The notes under the pieces: generated by a model
What the model saw: only the letters and a program-made list of their open reading frames with translations
Told to the model about the DNA's origin: nothing
Databases searched by the model: none
Source: an uncultured Eubacteriales bacterium
GTDB lineage: Bacteria; Bacillota_A; Clostridia; Oscillospirales; CAG-272
DNA length: 8,556 bases
NCBI GenBank assembly: GCA_900555345.1
Contig: USKS01000046.1
Coordinates: 1 to 8,556 of the forward strand
Direction of reading: 5' to 3'
Translations under genes and position numbers: made by a program
Shown here: piece by piece, positions 1 to 5,740 of the stretch
How positions within the stretch are numbered: position 1 is the stretch's first letter
Layout of the letters: the number at the start of each line of letters is the position of its first letter

Positions 1-656
1 ATGATGCAGACGGACATATCAAGATCGTTTGCGAAAGATGCGACGAGGTTCTGAGAGATGAAGTTCTTCCCAGACTCACTGTTTCCGCAACGGTTAAGTG
101 CGTTATCGTCAACGGCAACGATGTAACAGTTATTTCCGAGACTACCACCGACGGTCTCTACAAGGGCGACAGCTTCAAGGCTCAGCGTCCCGAGATCCCC
201 GGCTACACTCCCACAGATGACGGCGCAGAGAAAGAGATCCAGCTCGGCGAGACCGATAACGTGATCTACTTCGAGTTCACCGCTAACACCGATATTACTT
301 ACACAGTTAAGTATGTAGACGAGAACGGCAAGGAGCTTGCTCCCGCAAAGGTTGTCAAGGATCAGACCATGGCTTCCACCGTTACCGAAAAGGCTATCGA
401 GATCAAGGGCTACACTGCAGACGCTGCAGAAAAGACTCTGACTCTCGCGGCTGAGGGCAACGAGATCGTCTTCACCTACAAGGCTGATAAGGTCGTTGAT
501 GATGGCGGCAAGGGCACTACAAATCCCGACAACAACAGCAAGCCCAACGGCAACTCTCGGACCGGCGATAACTTCATATTCGTAGTGATCGCTCTGGTTA
601 TTGCTGCCGCAGGTGCTGCAACCGTTGTTATCGTAAGAAGAAAGCGCCAGCACTGA
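1..656 (+). CDS. C-terminal part of a wall-anchored surface protein with MucBP-like modules (5' truncated by window)
   Basis: The reading frame is open from the first complete codon at position 3 to TGA at 654-656, so 217 residues of a longer protein are present. Residues about 9-14 hold a VCERC pair, like the CxxC knuckles seen in repeats of clostridial surface proteins. Two consecutive modules follow (about 24-93 and 100-161). The second has the MucBP-like pattern YTVKYVDENGKEL, then IKGYTA, then IVFTYKAD. An Asn/Gly/Pro-rich linker (162-184) leads to NSRTGDN (184-190), a hydrophobic helix (191-211) and the basic tail RRKRQH. That order (degenerate LPXTG-like motif, membrane helix, positive tail) is a sortase sorting signal. 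The protein probably sits on the cell wall and may bind glycans or host mucin; ligand binding is inference. Codons are strongly C-ending, unlike downstream genes, suggesting high expression. The ATGATG at 1-6 is in another frame that soon stops. Confidence 0.85.
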   Translation, partial: DADGHIKIVCERCDEVLRDEVLPRLTVSATVKCVIVNGNDVTVISETTTDGLYKGDSFKAQRPEIPGYTPTDDGAEKEIQLGETDNVIYFEFTANTDITYTVKYVDENGKELAPAKVVKDQTMASTVTEKAIEIKGYTADAAEKTLTLAAEGNEIVFTYKADKVVDDGGKGTTNPDNNSKPNGNSRTGDNFIFVVIALVIAAAGAATVVIVRRKRQH

Positions 657-685
657 GTTCACAGAAACCGGTCTGAAGCTTGATT

Positions 686-735
686 TCTGAAAAGCAAATA
701 TTTCAGAGGGGCTGCCTTAGGGCAGCCCCTGTTTC
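686..735 (+). terminator. Rho-independent terminator of the surface protein gene, with a leading hairpin
   Basis: A 9-bp GC-rich stem, GGGGCTGCC (708-716) with GGCAGCCCC (721-729) and a four-base loop, lies about 50 bases after the stop codon. It is followed by a short, imperfect T-stretch (TGTTTC). A separate 7-bp hairpin, TCTGAAA (686-692) with TTTCAGA (701-707), abuts it on the 5' side and may add to the structure. This separates the surface gene from the preQ1-controlled operon. Confidence 0.8.
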
Positions 736-779
736 TATACTTCGGGTTTTCAGATGAAGTATGAATATCACAAAACCGC

Positions 780-808
780 TTGATTTTTGCGTCGCGGTAT
801 ATTATAAT
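780..808 (+). promoter_or_regulatory. Sigma-A promoter of the riboswitch-transporter operon
   Basis: TTGATT (780-785) and a perfect TATAAT (803-808) are separated by 17 bases. Transcription would start near 815, giving a leader of about 80 bases that contains the riboswitch. The position just upstream of the aptamer supports it. Confidence 0.8.
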
Positions 809-839
809 ACTGCTTGTGATACGTCACACCAATTCAATA

Positions 840-885
840 ATAAGATGTTTCTTGCCTAACCATCTTATAAATAAAAAACAAGGAG
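840..885 (+). promoter_or_regulatory. preQ1-I-type riboswitch overlapping the Shine-Dalgarno
   Basis: An 8-bp perfect stem, ATAAGATG (840-847) with CATCTTAT (861-868), closes the 13-base loop TTTCTTGCCTAAC. The tail is A-rich (869-881) and ends in CAAGGAG (879-885). This matches the small preQ1-I aptamer: one hairpin, a loop with TTC, GC and a final AAC just before the stem closes, and an A-rich tail that folds back as an H-type pseudoknot. The Bacillus subtilis queC aptamer loop is very similar. The last loop C (860) would be the ligand-pairing base. CTTG in the loop (851-854) can pair with CAAG (879-882) in the tail. AAGGAG doubles as the transporter's ribosome binding site, 11 bases before its ATG, so preQ1 binding should hide it and lower translation. 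The downstream queuosine-precursor transporter supports the call independently. Confidence 0.85.
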
Positions 886-896
886 ATCTTACCCCA

Positions 897-1685
897 ATGC
901 AAAATTTCAAGAAATCATTCAGACGCGAAATTCGTGAACTGAAGCTGCTGTTTGCAAGCATTCCCGCTCCGATGTTTACGGCGTTTGCCGTGTCGGTCAT
1001 AGTGATGAATCTGCTTGCCAACAAAAGTATAGACCTGCCGGTAAGCTGGCTTGCTCTCGATTGCGGCTTCATAGTTTCATGGATTTCTTTTTTGTCAATG
1101 GATGTGATCACCAAGCACTTCGGACCTAAAGCTGCGACACAGGTTTCCGTCGCCGCAGTGCTTACAAACCTTGCCGTCTGCCTTTTGTTTTTCGCCGCAA
1201 GCAAGATCCCCGGCGTGTGGGGCGAGTCTTATGTCGCCGGCAGTGAGAGCATTATAAACGCTGCACTTGACAACACCTTCGGCGGCACATGGTATGTGCT
1301 GCTCGGCAGCACTACTGCGTTTCTTCTGTCGGCTGTCGTAAACAATTTTCTGAATTTTGCCATAGGAAGACTATTCAGGAAAAATCCCGACGGCTTCGCC
1401 GCTTACGCTATGCGTACGTACATTTCAACAGCAATAGGGCAGCTTGCCGACAATCTGACCTTTGCGCTTATAGTCAGTAAAGTATTTTTCGGATGGTCTC
1501 TTACGCAGTGCATAACATGCTCTATCGTAGGCATGCTTGCGGAGCTTTTGTGCGAGGTCATATTCTCGCCCGTCGGCTACTCCGTGTGCAGACGCTGGAA
1601 GCGCGACGGAGTCGGCAAAGCGTATTTGGATTACATAGCAAAGCTGACATGCGGATATTGGTTACGGGTTCATCAAACGGAATAG
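897..1685 (+). CDS. VUT-family queuosine precursor transporter (YhhQ-like, DUF165)
   Basis: This is a 262-residue integral membrane protein, likely an importer of queuosine precursors (preQ0, preQ1 or queuine). I place the start at ATG 897 because AAGGAG lies at 880-885; starting at 780 would translate through the promoter and riboswitch. About six hydrophobic segments are visible (roughly 25-42, 48-68, 75-100, 130-152, 186-199, 203-225). Family signatures include the MDVITKHFG segment (68-76), VVNNFLNFAIG (147-157), and the run at 172-186 with Arg173, Ser177, Gln182 and Asp185, matching the conserved R...S....Q..D pattern of COG1738. An N-terminal basic stretch and a basic 231-241 segment fit cytosolic ends. 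Its C-terminus overlaps the next gene by 37 bases, suggesting cotranscription and coupled translation. Control is by the preQ1 riboswitch in its leader. Family assignment is firm; the exact substrate is inferred from the riboswitch. Confidence 0.88.
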   Translation: MQNFKKSFRREIRELKLLFASIPAPMFTAFAVSVIVMNLLANKSIDLPVSWLALDCGFIVSWISFLSMDVITKHFGPKAATQVSVAAVLTNLAVCLLFFAASKIPGVWGESYVAGSESIINAALDNTFGGTWYVLLGSTTAFLLSAVVNNFLNFAIGRLFRKNPDGFAAYAMRTYISTAIGQLADNLTFALIVSKVFFGWSLTQCITCSIVGMLAELLCEVIFSPVGYSVCRRWKRDGVGKAYLDYIAKLTCGYWLRVHQTE

Positions 1686-2296
1686 GCAGGGCTATATGCG
1701 AAAAATTTCTCGGTTGCGGGCATACCGTTATAGGTATCGATGTGCTCGACAAGACGATCGACAGTGTAAACTACAGCCACTATATTGCTGACATATTTGA
1801 CGGTGAACTGCCGGAGATCGGATTGCCGGATATTCTTATCAACAATGCGGGGGTGCAGGATTCCGGCCGCGATATCGACGTTAATCTCAAGGGAACTATC
1901 CGCATAACCGAGAAATACGGCATTCACCCGAGTATTAAAAGCGTATTGTTTATAGCGTCCGCAAGCGCGTCCACGGGTGCGGAATTTCCCGAGTACGCCG
2001 CGAGTAAGGGCGGCATGGTGGCGTATATGAAAAGCACTGCGCTGCGTGTCGCTGAATTCGGCGCGACGTCCAACAGCCTGTCTCCCGGCGGAGTTATTAC
2101 CGATCTTAACAGTCACATCATAGACGACGAGCGGCTTTGGAAGCTTGTCTTAAATGAAACAATGCTTAACCGTTGGGCGGATGTGGGGGAGATCGCAGAG
2201 TGGGCATATTTTGTGACTGCTGTAAATCGCTCCATGACTGCGCAGGACATTCTGATAGACAACGGCGAGGCTGCAAAGTCTAACTTTATTTGGTAA
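1649..2296 (+). CDS. Short-chain dehydrogenase/reductase (SDR) in the preQ1-controlled operon
   Basis: A 215-residue SDR. TGSSNGIG (6-13) is the Rossmann cofactor motif, and Asp31 at the end of the second strand favours NAD(H) over NADP(H). NNAG is at 65-68, VNLKG with Asn79 at 78-82, a serine-rich strand end at 104-108, YAASK at 116-120 (catalytic Tyr116 and Lys120), and SPGGVITDLN at 145-154. At 215 residues it is shorter than the usual 240-260, mainly from short loops in the middle. The ATG at 1649 is chosen because the Rossmann strand begins immediately (MRILVTG); earlier starts would lie deep in the transporter frame. No good Shine-Dalgarno precedes it, and it starts 37 bases before the transporter's stop, so translation is probably coupled. 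The substrate is unknown. The operon suggests a link to queuosine or deazapurine metabolism, but SDRs move freely and this is inference only. Confidence 0.88.
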   Translation: MRILVTGSSNGIGRAICEKFLGCGHTVIGIDVLDKTIDSVNYSHYIADIFDGELPEIGLPDILINNAGVQDSGRDIDVNLKGTIRITEKYGIHPSIKSVLFIASASASTGAEFPEYAASKGGMVAYMKSTALRVAEFGATSNSLSPGGVITDLNSHIIDDERLWKLVLNETMLNRWADVGEIAEWAYFVTAVNRSMTAQDILIDNGEAAKSNFIW

Positions 2297-2300
2297 GTGC

Positions 2301-2438
2301 CGCCGCGCACTGATCGTGCGGGATAAAATATATGGGGCTTCACCCCATGCCCCACTTAGGGTGCTTTTTTGAGAAAAAGCGCCCTAAGAACCCGAAAAAA
2401 CCGAGTAAGGTGTAAAGGGAAGAGGCAAGGCGCAGCGG
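2301..2438 (+). repeat. Structured intergenic repeat, copy A
   Basis: This is the first of two related copies (see 2495-2654) in a gene-poor stretch. In order it has a small stem CGCAC/GTGCG (2306-2320); ATGGGG/CCCCAT (2332-2348); a long 15-bp stem starting CTTAGGG, with a T-run on one side and an A-run on the other (2355-2388); the block ACCCGAAAAAACCGAGT (2390-2406); and the tail GTAAAGGGAA to GCAGCGG. Copy B repeats this order with diverged sequence. Strand is arbitrary. The 56 bases between the copies (2439-2494) show nothing recognisable. Confidence 0.7.
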
Positions 2439-2494
2439 AGGAAAGGATGTCGTTGCAGACCTGTTGTATACACTGGCAAAGGTTTATTCGTGTC

Positions 2495-2654
2495 CACCCG
2501 CGCGCCGATCGTGCGGGAATATATGCGGGGATTCACCCCGCACTCCGAACCGAGGTGGGATAAATCCCACCTCGCGGACTTATTTTTTGGGAAAAAGTCC
2601 CCAAGACCCGAAAAAACCGGGTATGGAGTAAAGGGAAATGGCAAAGTGCAGCGG
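2495..2654 (+). repeat. Structured intergenic repeat, copy B
   Basis: Same order as copy A: CGCGC/GTGCG (2501-2515), GCGGGG/CCCCGC (2525-2541), a stem GGACTT/AAGTCC enclosing a T-run and A-run (2576-2600), ACCCGAAAAAACCGGGT (2606-2622), then a GTAAAGGGAA to GCAGCGG tail. It carries an extra perfect 10-bp hairpin, CGAGGTGGGA/TCCCACCTCG (2551-2574), absent from copy A. Two base pairs of the GGGG stem differ between the copies on both sides at once, which supports real structure. Confidence 0.7.
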
Positions 2655-2772
2655 CAGTGCGAAGAAAGCTAGAGCCTATGTGCAGCGATACAAAGAAAGC
2701 GAAAAGCACTGCACCGATGCCAACGCTTACTGCACGAAGCGGAACATTCCGAAACTGTCAGTCAGCTCATAA
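2638..2772 (+). CDS. Possible small protein of 44 residues (doubtful)
   Basis: ATG at 2638 opens a 44-codon frame ending in TAA at 2770-2772. The product would be basic and hydrophilic with three cysteines (MAKCSG..., ...KHCTD..., AYCTKRN...) and ends IPKLSVSS. AAAGGG lies only two bases before the ATG, which is too close for a normal ribosome binding site; GGAG further up is weak. The start lies in the shared tail of repeat copy B, and copy A has no ATG at the same place. No family is recognised. It may be chance open frame in spacer DNA. Confidence 0.2.
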   Translation: MAKCSGSAKKARAYVQRYKESEKHCTDANAYCTKRNIPKLSVSS

Positions 2773-2785
2773 ATAAATCAGCAGA

Positions 2786-2825
2786 AAAAGAGCAAGGCTT
2801 GCCGTACGACAAGCCTTGCTCTTTT
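2786..2825. terminator. Bidirectional Rho-independent terminator, mainly serving ddl
   Basis: A 16-bp perfect inverted repeat with an 8-base loop: AAAAGAGCAAGGCTTG (2786-2801) and CAAGCCTTGCTCTTTT (2810-2825). It has T-runs on both strands, so it can stop transcripts from either side. It lies 30 bases beyond the ddl stop codon on the minus strand, and would also stop plus-strand read-through from the SDR operon. Confidence 0.9.
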
Positions 2826-2854
2826 GCGATTATTATATTGCTGTGCGGAACTCG

Positions 2855-4120
2855 TCAGTTCTTTGCTCCGTCGAGCTTTGCGCCGTTGGTGCCTTTTGCG
2901 CCGCCTCCCGAGGTGGGAGCGCCCATGGCAAATATGTTTGTGTCAAATGAGTATGTAATATCACTTTCAAGACGCGCACGCTTCAGTGCCAGCGCTATCA
3001 GCCTGTCGAGCAGCTCGCTGTATTCCATGCCGACGGGCTTCCACAGATAGAATGCAAGAGAGCCGGGGATCGTGTTGAATTCGTTGATATAAAGCTCTTC
3101 CGTGGCGTTATCAATCATAAAGTCTATACGGGATACACCGCTGCAGCCCATATGAATAAACGCTTCACAAGCCATTTTACGGATGCGCTCGCGCATTTCA
3201 TCAGTCAGGTCCGCTGGCACCTTGCGCGAAAGGCTCGCCATGCCGCTGCTCTCAAGTCCGCTCTTTGAGCCTGCCGCTTTTGCGGGAGAGGTTTTTGCGC
3301 CGCCTTTTGCGCCTTTTGCGCCGCCCATGTATTTATCCTCATAGCTGAGTATTTCGTCGTGCATAAACGGTTCTTCACACTCAGAGGCGACAGCGCTCTC
3401 GGAGTCGCCCAGAACGGAACAGTTTATCTCGCGCAGCTCCGTAATAGCCCTCTCGCAAAGAACGTTTTCGGCATAGTTGAATGCGTCGCCGAGTGCCGTC
3501 TCAAGCGTGTCACGGTCGGCGGCTTTTGAAATACCGACGCTTGAGCCCAGATCAACGGGCTTTACAATTACGGGATAGCCTATGCGCTTTTCGATGGCGT
3601 CAATGCAATCGGGGATGCTGCTGCGGTATTTGTTGAATCTGAGGCAGTCGAGAACGGGAAAGCCTCCGTCACGAAGTACGGCCTTCATTACATATTTATC
3701 CATGCCGACGGCTGAAGAAAGCACGTCGCAGCCCACAAAGGGAACGCCCAGCGTTTTCAGATAGCCCTGGAGGGCGCCGTCCTCAACGTTTGTGCCGTGC
3801 ACTATGGGGAAAGCAACGTCAATGTCGGTTATTGTATTCTTACCGAAACGCTTTGCGGGGTAACATTCAAGGTATGTTCTGCCTTTGTCCGATACGAGGA
3901 TAACACGCTGCGAAGCCTTGCACATTGCGTCGAGATCCTTGTACGATGCGGCGTCGCGCAGCGCCTCTCCCGTATACATACTGCCGTCCTTGGAGATGTA
4001 AACGGGGAAAATGTCGTATTTGGCAGTGTCAAGATTCTCCATTGCCTGGAGTGCCGAAATAACCGATATTTCATGTTCAACGCTTTTGCCGCCGAACAGC
4101 ACACACAGTTTTGTTTTCAT
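2855..4120 (-). CDS. ddl: D-alanine--D-alanine ligase with a low-complexity insert in the active-site loop
   Basis: A 421-residue cytosolic ATP-grasp enzyme that joins two D-alanines for the peptidoglycan stem peptide. The start at 4120 (MKTKLCVLFGG) has GAGAGG about 10 bases upstream; a TTG at 4156 would overlap murF. Visible signatures are EHEIS with Glu15 (14-18), HGTNVEDGALQG (108-119), AVGMDK (137-142), KPVDLGSSVGISK (187-199), RIDFMID with Asp333 (331-337) and ELYINEFNTIPG with Glu346 and Asn348 (342-353). Tyr264 in SYEDKYMGG (259-267) is the omega-loop tyrosine of D-Ala-D-Ala enzymes; D-lactate enzymes such as VanA have histidine in this loop, so an ordinary D-Ala-D-Ala product is expected. 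Right after it comes a Gly/Ala/Lys/Ser-rich insert (about 266-293). A related GGGAKGTNGAK tail closes the protein, making it longer than the usual 300-370 residues. It is the last gene of the operon, 32 bases after murF. Confidence 0.93.
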   Translation of the reverse strand: MKTKLCVLFGGKSVEHEISVISALQAMENLDTAKYDIFPVYISKDGSMYTGEALRDAASYKDLDAMCKASQRVILVSDKGRTYLECYPAKRFGKNTITDIDVAFPIVHGTNVEDGALQGYLKTLGVPFVGCDVLSSAVGMDKYVMKAVLRDGGFPVLDCLRFNKYRSSIPDCIDAIEKRIGYPVIVKPVDLGSSVGISKAADRDTLETALGDAFNYAENVLCERAITELREINCSVLGDSESAVASECEEPFMHDEILSYEDKYMGGAKGAKGGAKTSPAKAAGSKSGLESSGMASLSRKVPADLTDEMRERIRKMACEAFIHMGCSGVSRIDFMIDNATEELYINEFNTIPGSLAFYLWKPVGMEYSELLDRLIALALKRARLESDITYSFDTNIFAMGAPTSGGGAKGTNGAKLDGAKN

Positions 4121-4152
4121 AAAAATCGCGCCTCTCTTATGCTGATATAGTA

Positions 4153-5730
4153 TCAATAATTATCGGGAAGATCGTTTTCCAACAAAACGATCTTTGCCCC
4201 TTCGCAGCGGATGGAGTAGACTTTATCCATTGCGTCCTTTATGGTGTCAGCCACAAAAATTTTTTCGTCAGGGTACCCCGCATCGTGAAGTCCTGCAACG
4301 ATCGGCACAGCCTGCCTGCGTCCCACGGGTATCACAAGGTCGCACACAGCGGCGGCTTCGCTGCCGAACTCGCGGTTAAGGCGTTCTTCCTCGCTGCCCA
4401 GCTCTACCATGCCCGGGGTAACGAGGATCTTCATGCCGTCAAAACGACTGAGAGTATCAAGCGCCGCACGGCATCCGCTGGGGTTTGAATTGTAAGCGTC
4501 ATCCAGAATTATCATGCCGGGCTTCTTTATAAGCTGAAGCCTGTGAGGTACGGGGGATATGCGGCACACACCGTCGTAAATGGCTTTGTCGTCAACGTCG
4601 AGATAATGCGCCATAGCGATTGCGCCGCAAAGATTTGTAACGTTGTGCGCACCGACCAGCTGCGTTGCGAAATCATGTACGCTGCCGTCGGGGTATCTTA
4701 CGCTGAACTGCGTGCCGGAGCTTGAAACGCTTTTGAGCACTGCGCTGTATGCGGCATCCTCACGGGTGCCGTATGTAACGGCGCCCGCGGGCATATTGTC
4801 GCGCAGATATTCGTTGTCGGCATTGATAAACGCCGCGCCGCCGGGCTGCAGATTGTTTGCAAGCTCAAGCTTGGTTTTGATTATGTTGTCAATGGACTTA
4901 AAGGTCTCAAGATGCTGAGGACCGACCGAGGTGACAATGCCGTACTTGGGTGATGCAATATCGCAGAGTTCTTTTATCTCGCCTACGCGCCTTGCGCCCA
5001 TTTCGCAGATGAATATTTCGTGATAGCCCCGAAGAGAGGAGCGAACGGTCTTTACAACTCCCATGGGAGTGTTGTAATTGCCGGGTGTCATAAGTACGTT
5101 GAAGCGCTGCTTCAGTATTTCGTTGAGAAAGTATTTAACGGAGGTTTTGCCGTAGCTGCCCGTAATGCCGATAACCGTTAGATTTTGGCAGGAGCGGAGG
5201 ATTTTCAGCGCGTCGTTGAGATACCACCGACGAACGGCAGCCTCTATGGGCGCGTTTATTACATTGGCAAGGAGAAGAAGCGCGGGGGACAGCGCATATG
5301 CCAGAAGCATTACAGCATAGTCTGCGCCGACGCCGCCGAGAAGCCATGCCGCGGCGCCTGCCGCCGCGCAGAGCACCGCATATGTCACCGCCATGCGCTT
5401 GACTCTTGCGGTATATACAAGCGGGGTCTTTGCGCCTTTTTTCGGCAGCTCCGAAAGGGCAAACAGCAAAAGCGCCGCAAGAGTGATCGCGTGGAGGATC
5501 ACCGCTTCGGTCGTTCCGAATTTCATAACGGCATCTCCGGCAAAGCACACAAGCGCCAGTACAAGAGAGAGTATGTTTGTCACAGCCGTGCCCATATTGC
5601 GCTTTTGCCACTTCAGATGCTCCGATGTGTTGTACGAGTTCAGCTGGAACATATGGCAGGTGCGCATAAAGCTCACCGTGCAGGCAAAGGCATAAACTGC
5701 CGTAAATATCGAAAGAATGATCGGTTCCAT
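4153..5730 (-). CDS. murF: MurF-type Mur ligase with an N-terminal membrane domain
   Basis: A 525-residue protein of the UDP-MurNAc-tripeptide--D-alanyl-D-alanine ligase family, which adds the dipeptide made by Ddl to the wall precursor. Residues 1-160 hold about five hydrophobic helices (2-20, 48-68, 76-93, 113-132, 137-158) with the cytosolic-looking motif FQLNSYNTSEHLKWQKRN (28-45) between the first two. The Mur ligase core starts at the P-loop GITGSYGKTS (188-197), with TPGNYNTPMG (215-224), HLETF (273-277), the MurF-type DDAYNSNPSG (410-419) and GMVELGSEEER (440-450). It ends LLENDLPDNY. Classical MurF is soluble and about 450 residues, so the extra length is the membrane part. The start has AAGGA about 8 bases upstream. 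It follows the hydrolase gene by 10 bases and precedes ddl by 32, so one transcript makes both steps. Whether it is the cell's only MurF cannot be told here. Confidence 0.9.
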   Translation of the reverse strand: MEPIILSIFTAVYAFACTVSFMRTCHMFQLNSYNTSEHLKWQKRNMGTAVTNILSLVLALVCFAGDAVMKFGTTEAVILHAITLAALLLFALSELPKKGAKTPLVYTARVKRMAVTYAVLCAAAGAAAWLLGGVGADYAVMLLAYALSPALLLLANVINAPIEAAVRRWYLNDALKILRSCQNLTVIGITGSYGKTSVKYFLNEILKQRFNVLMTPGNYNTPMGVVKTVRSSLRGYHEIFICEMGARRVGEIKELCDIASPKYGIVTSVGPQHLETFKSIDNIIKTKLELANNLQPGGAAFINADNEYLRDNMPAGAVTYGTREDAAYSAVLKSVSSSGTQFSVRYPDGSVHDFATQLVGAHNVTNLCGAIAMAHYLDVDDKAIYDGVCRISPVPHRLQLIKKPGMIILDDAYNSNPSGCRAALDTLSRFDGMKILVTPGMVELGSEEERLNREFGSEAAAVCDLVIPVGRRQAVPIVAGLHDAGYPDEKIFVADTIKDAMDKVYSIRCEGAKIVLLENDLPDNY

Positions 5731-5740
5731 AAAAAAGTCC

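Noticed and set aside
1..6. ATGATG at the window start as a gene start
   Set aside because: That frame stops after 17 codons; the long open frame is the third one, entering from outside the window.
780..896. Upstream start at 780 for the VUT transporter
   Set aside because: It would translate the promoter and riboswitch; ATG 897 with AAGGAG fits better.
1493..1648. Longer N-terminus for the SDR starting at 1493
   Set aside because: This part is the shadow of the transporter gene; the SDR fold begins at 1649.
2259..2380. Terminator for the SDR gene directly after its stop
   Set aside because: Repeat copy A has stems there, but its T-run is inside a stem rather than after one, so no standard terminator is supported before 2786.
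2369..2672. Several short frames on both strands (2369-2563 plus, 2384-2644 minus, 2490-2672 plus)
   Set aside because: They run through the two structured repeats and their hairpins on both strands, with no ribosome binding sites and no family resemblance.
4121..4156. TTG start at 4156 for ddl
   Set aside because: It would overlap the murF stop and add residues not seen in Ddl; the ATG at 4120 has a good ribosome binding site.
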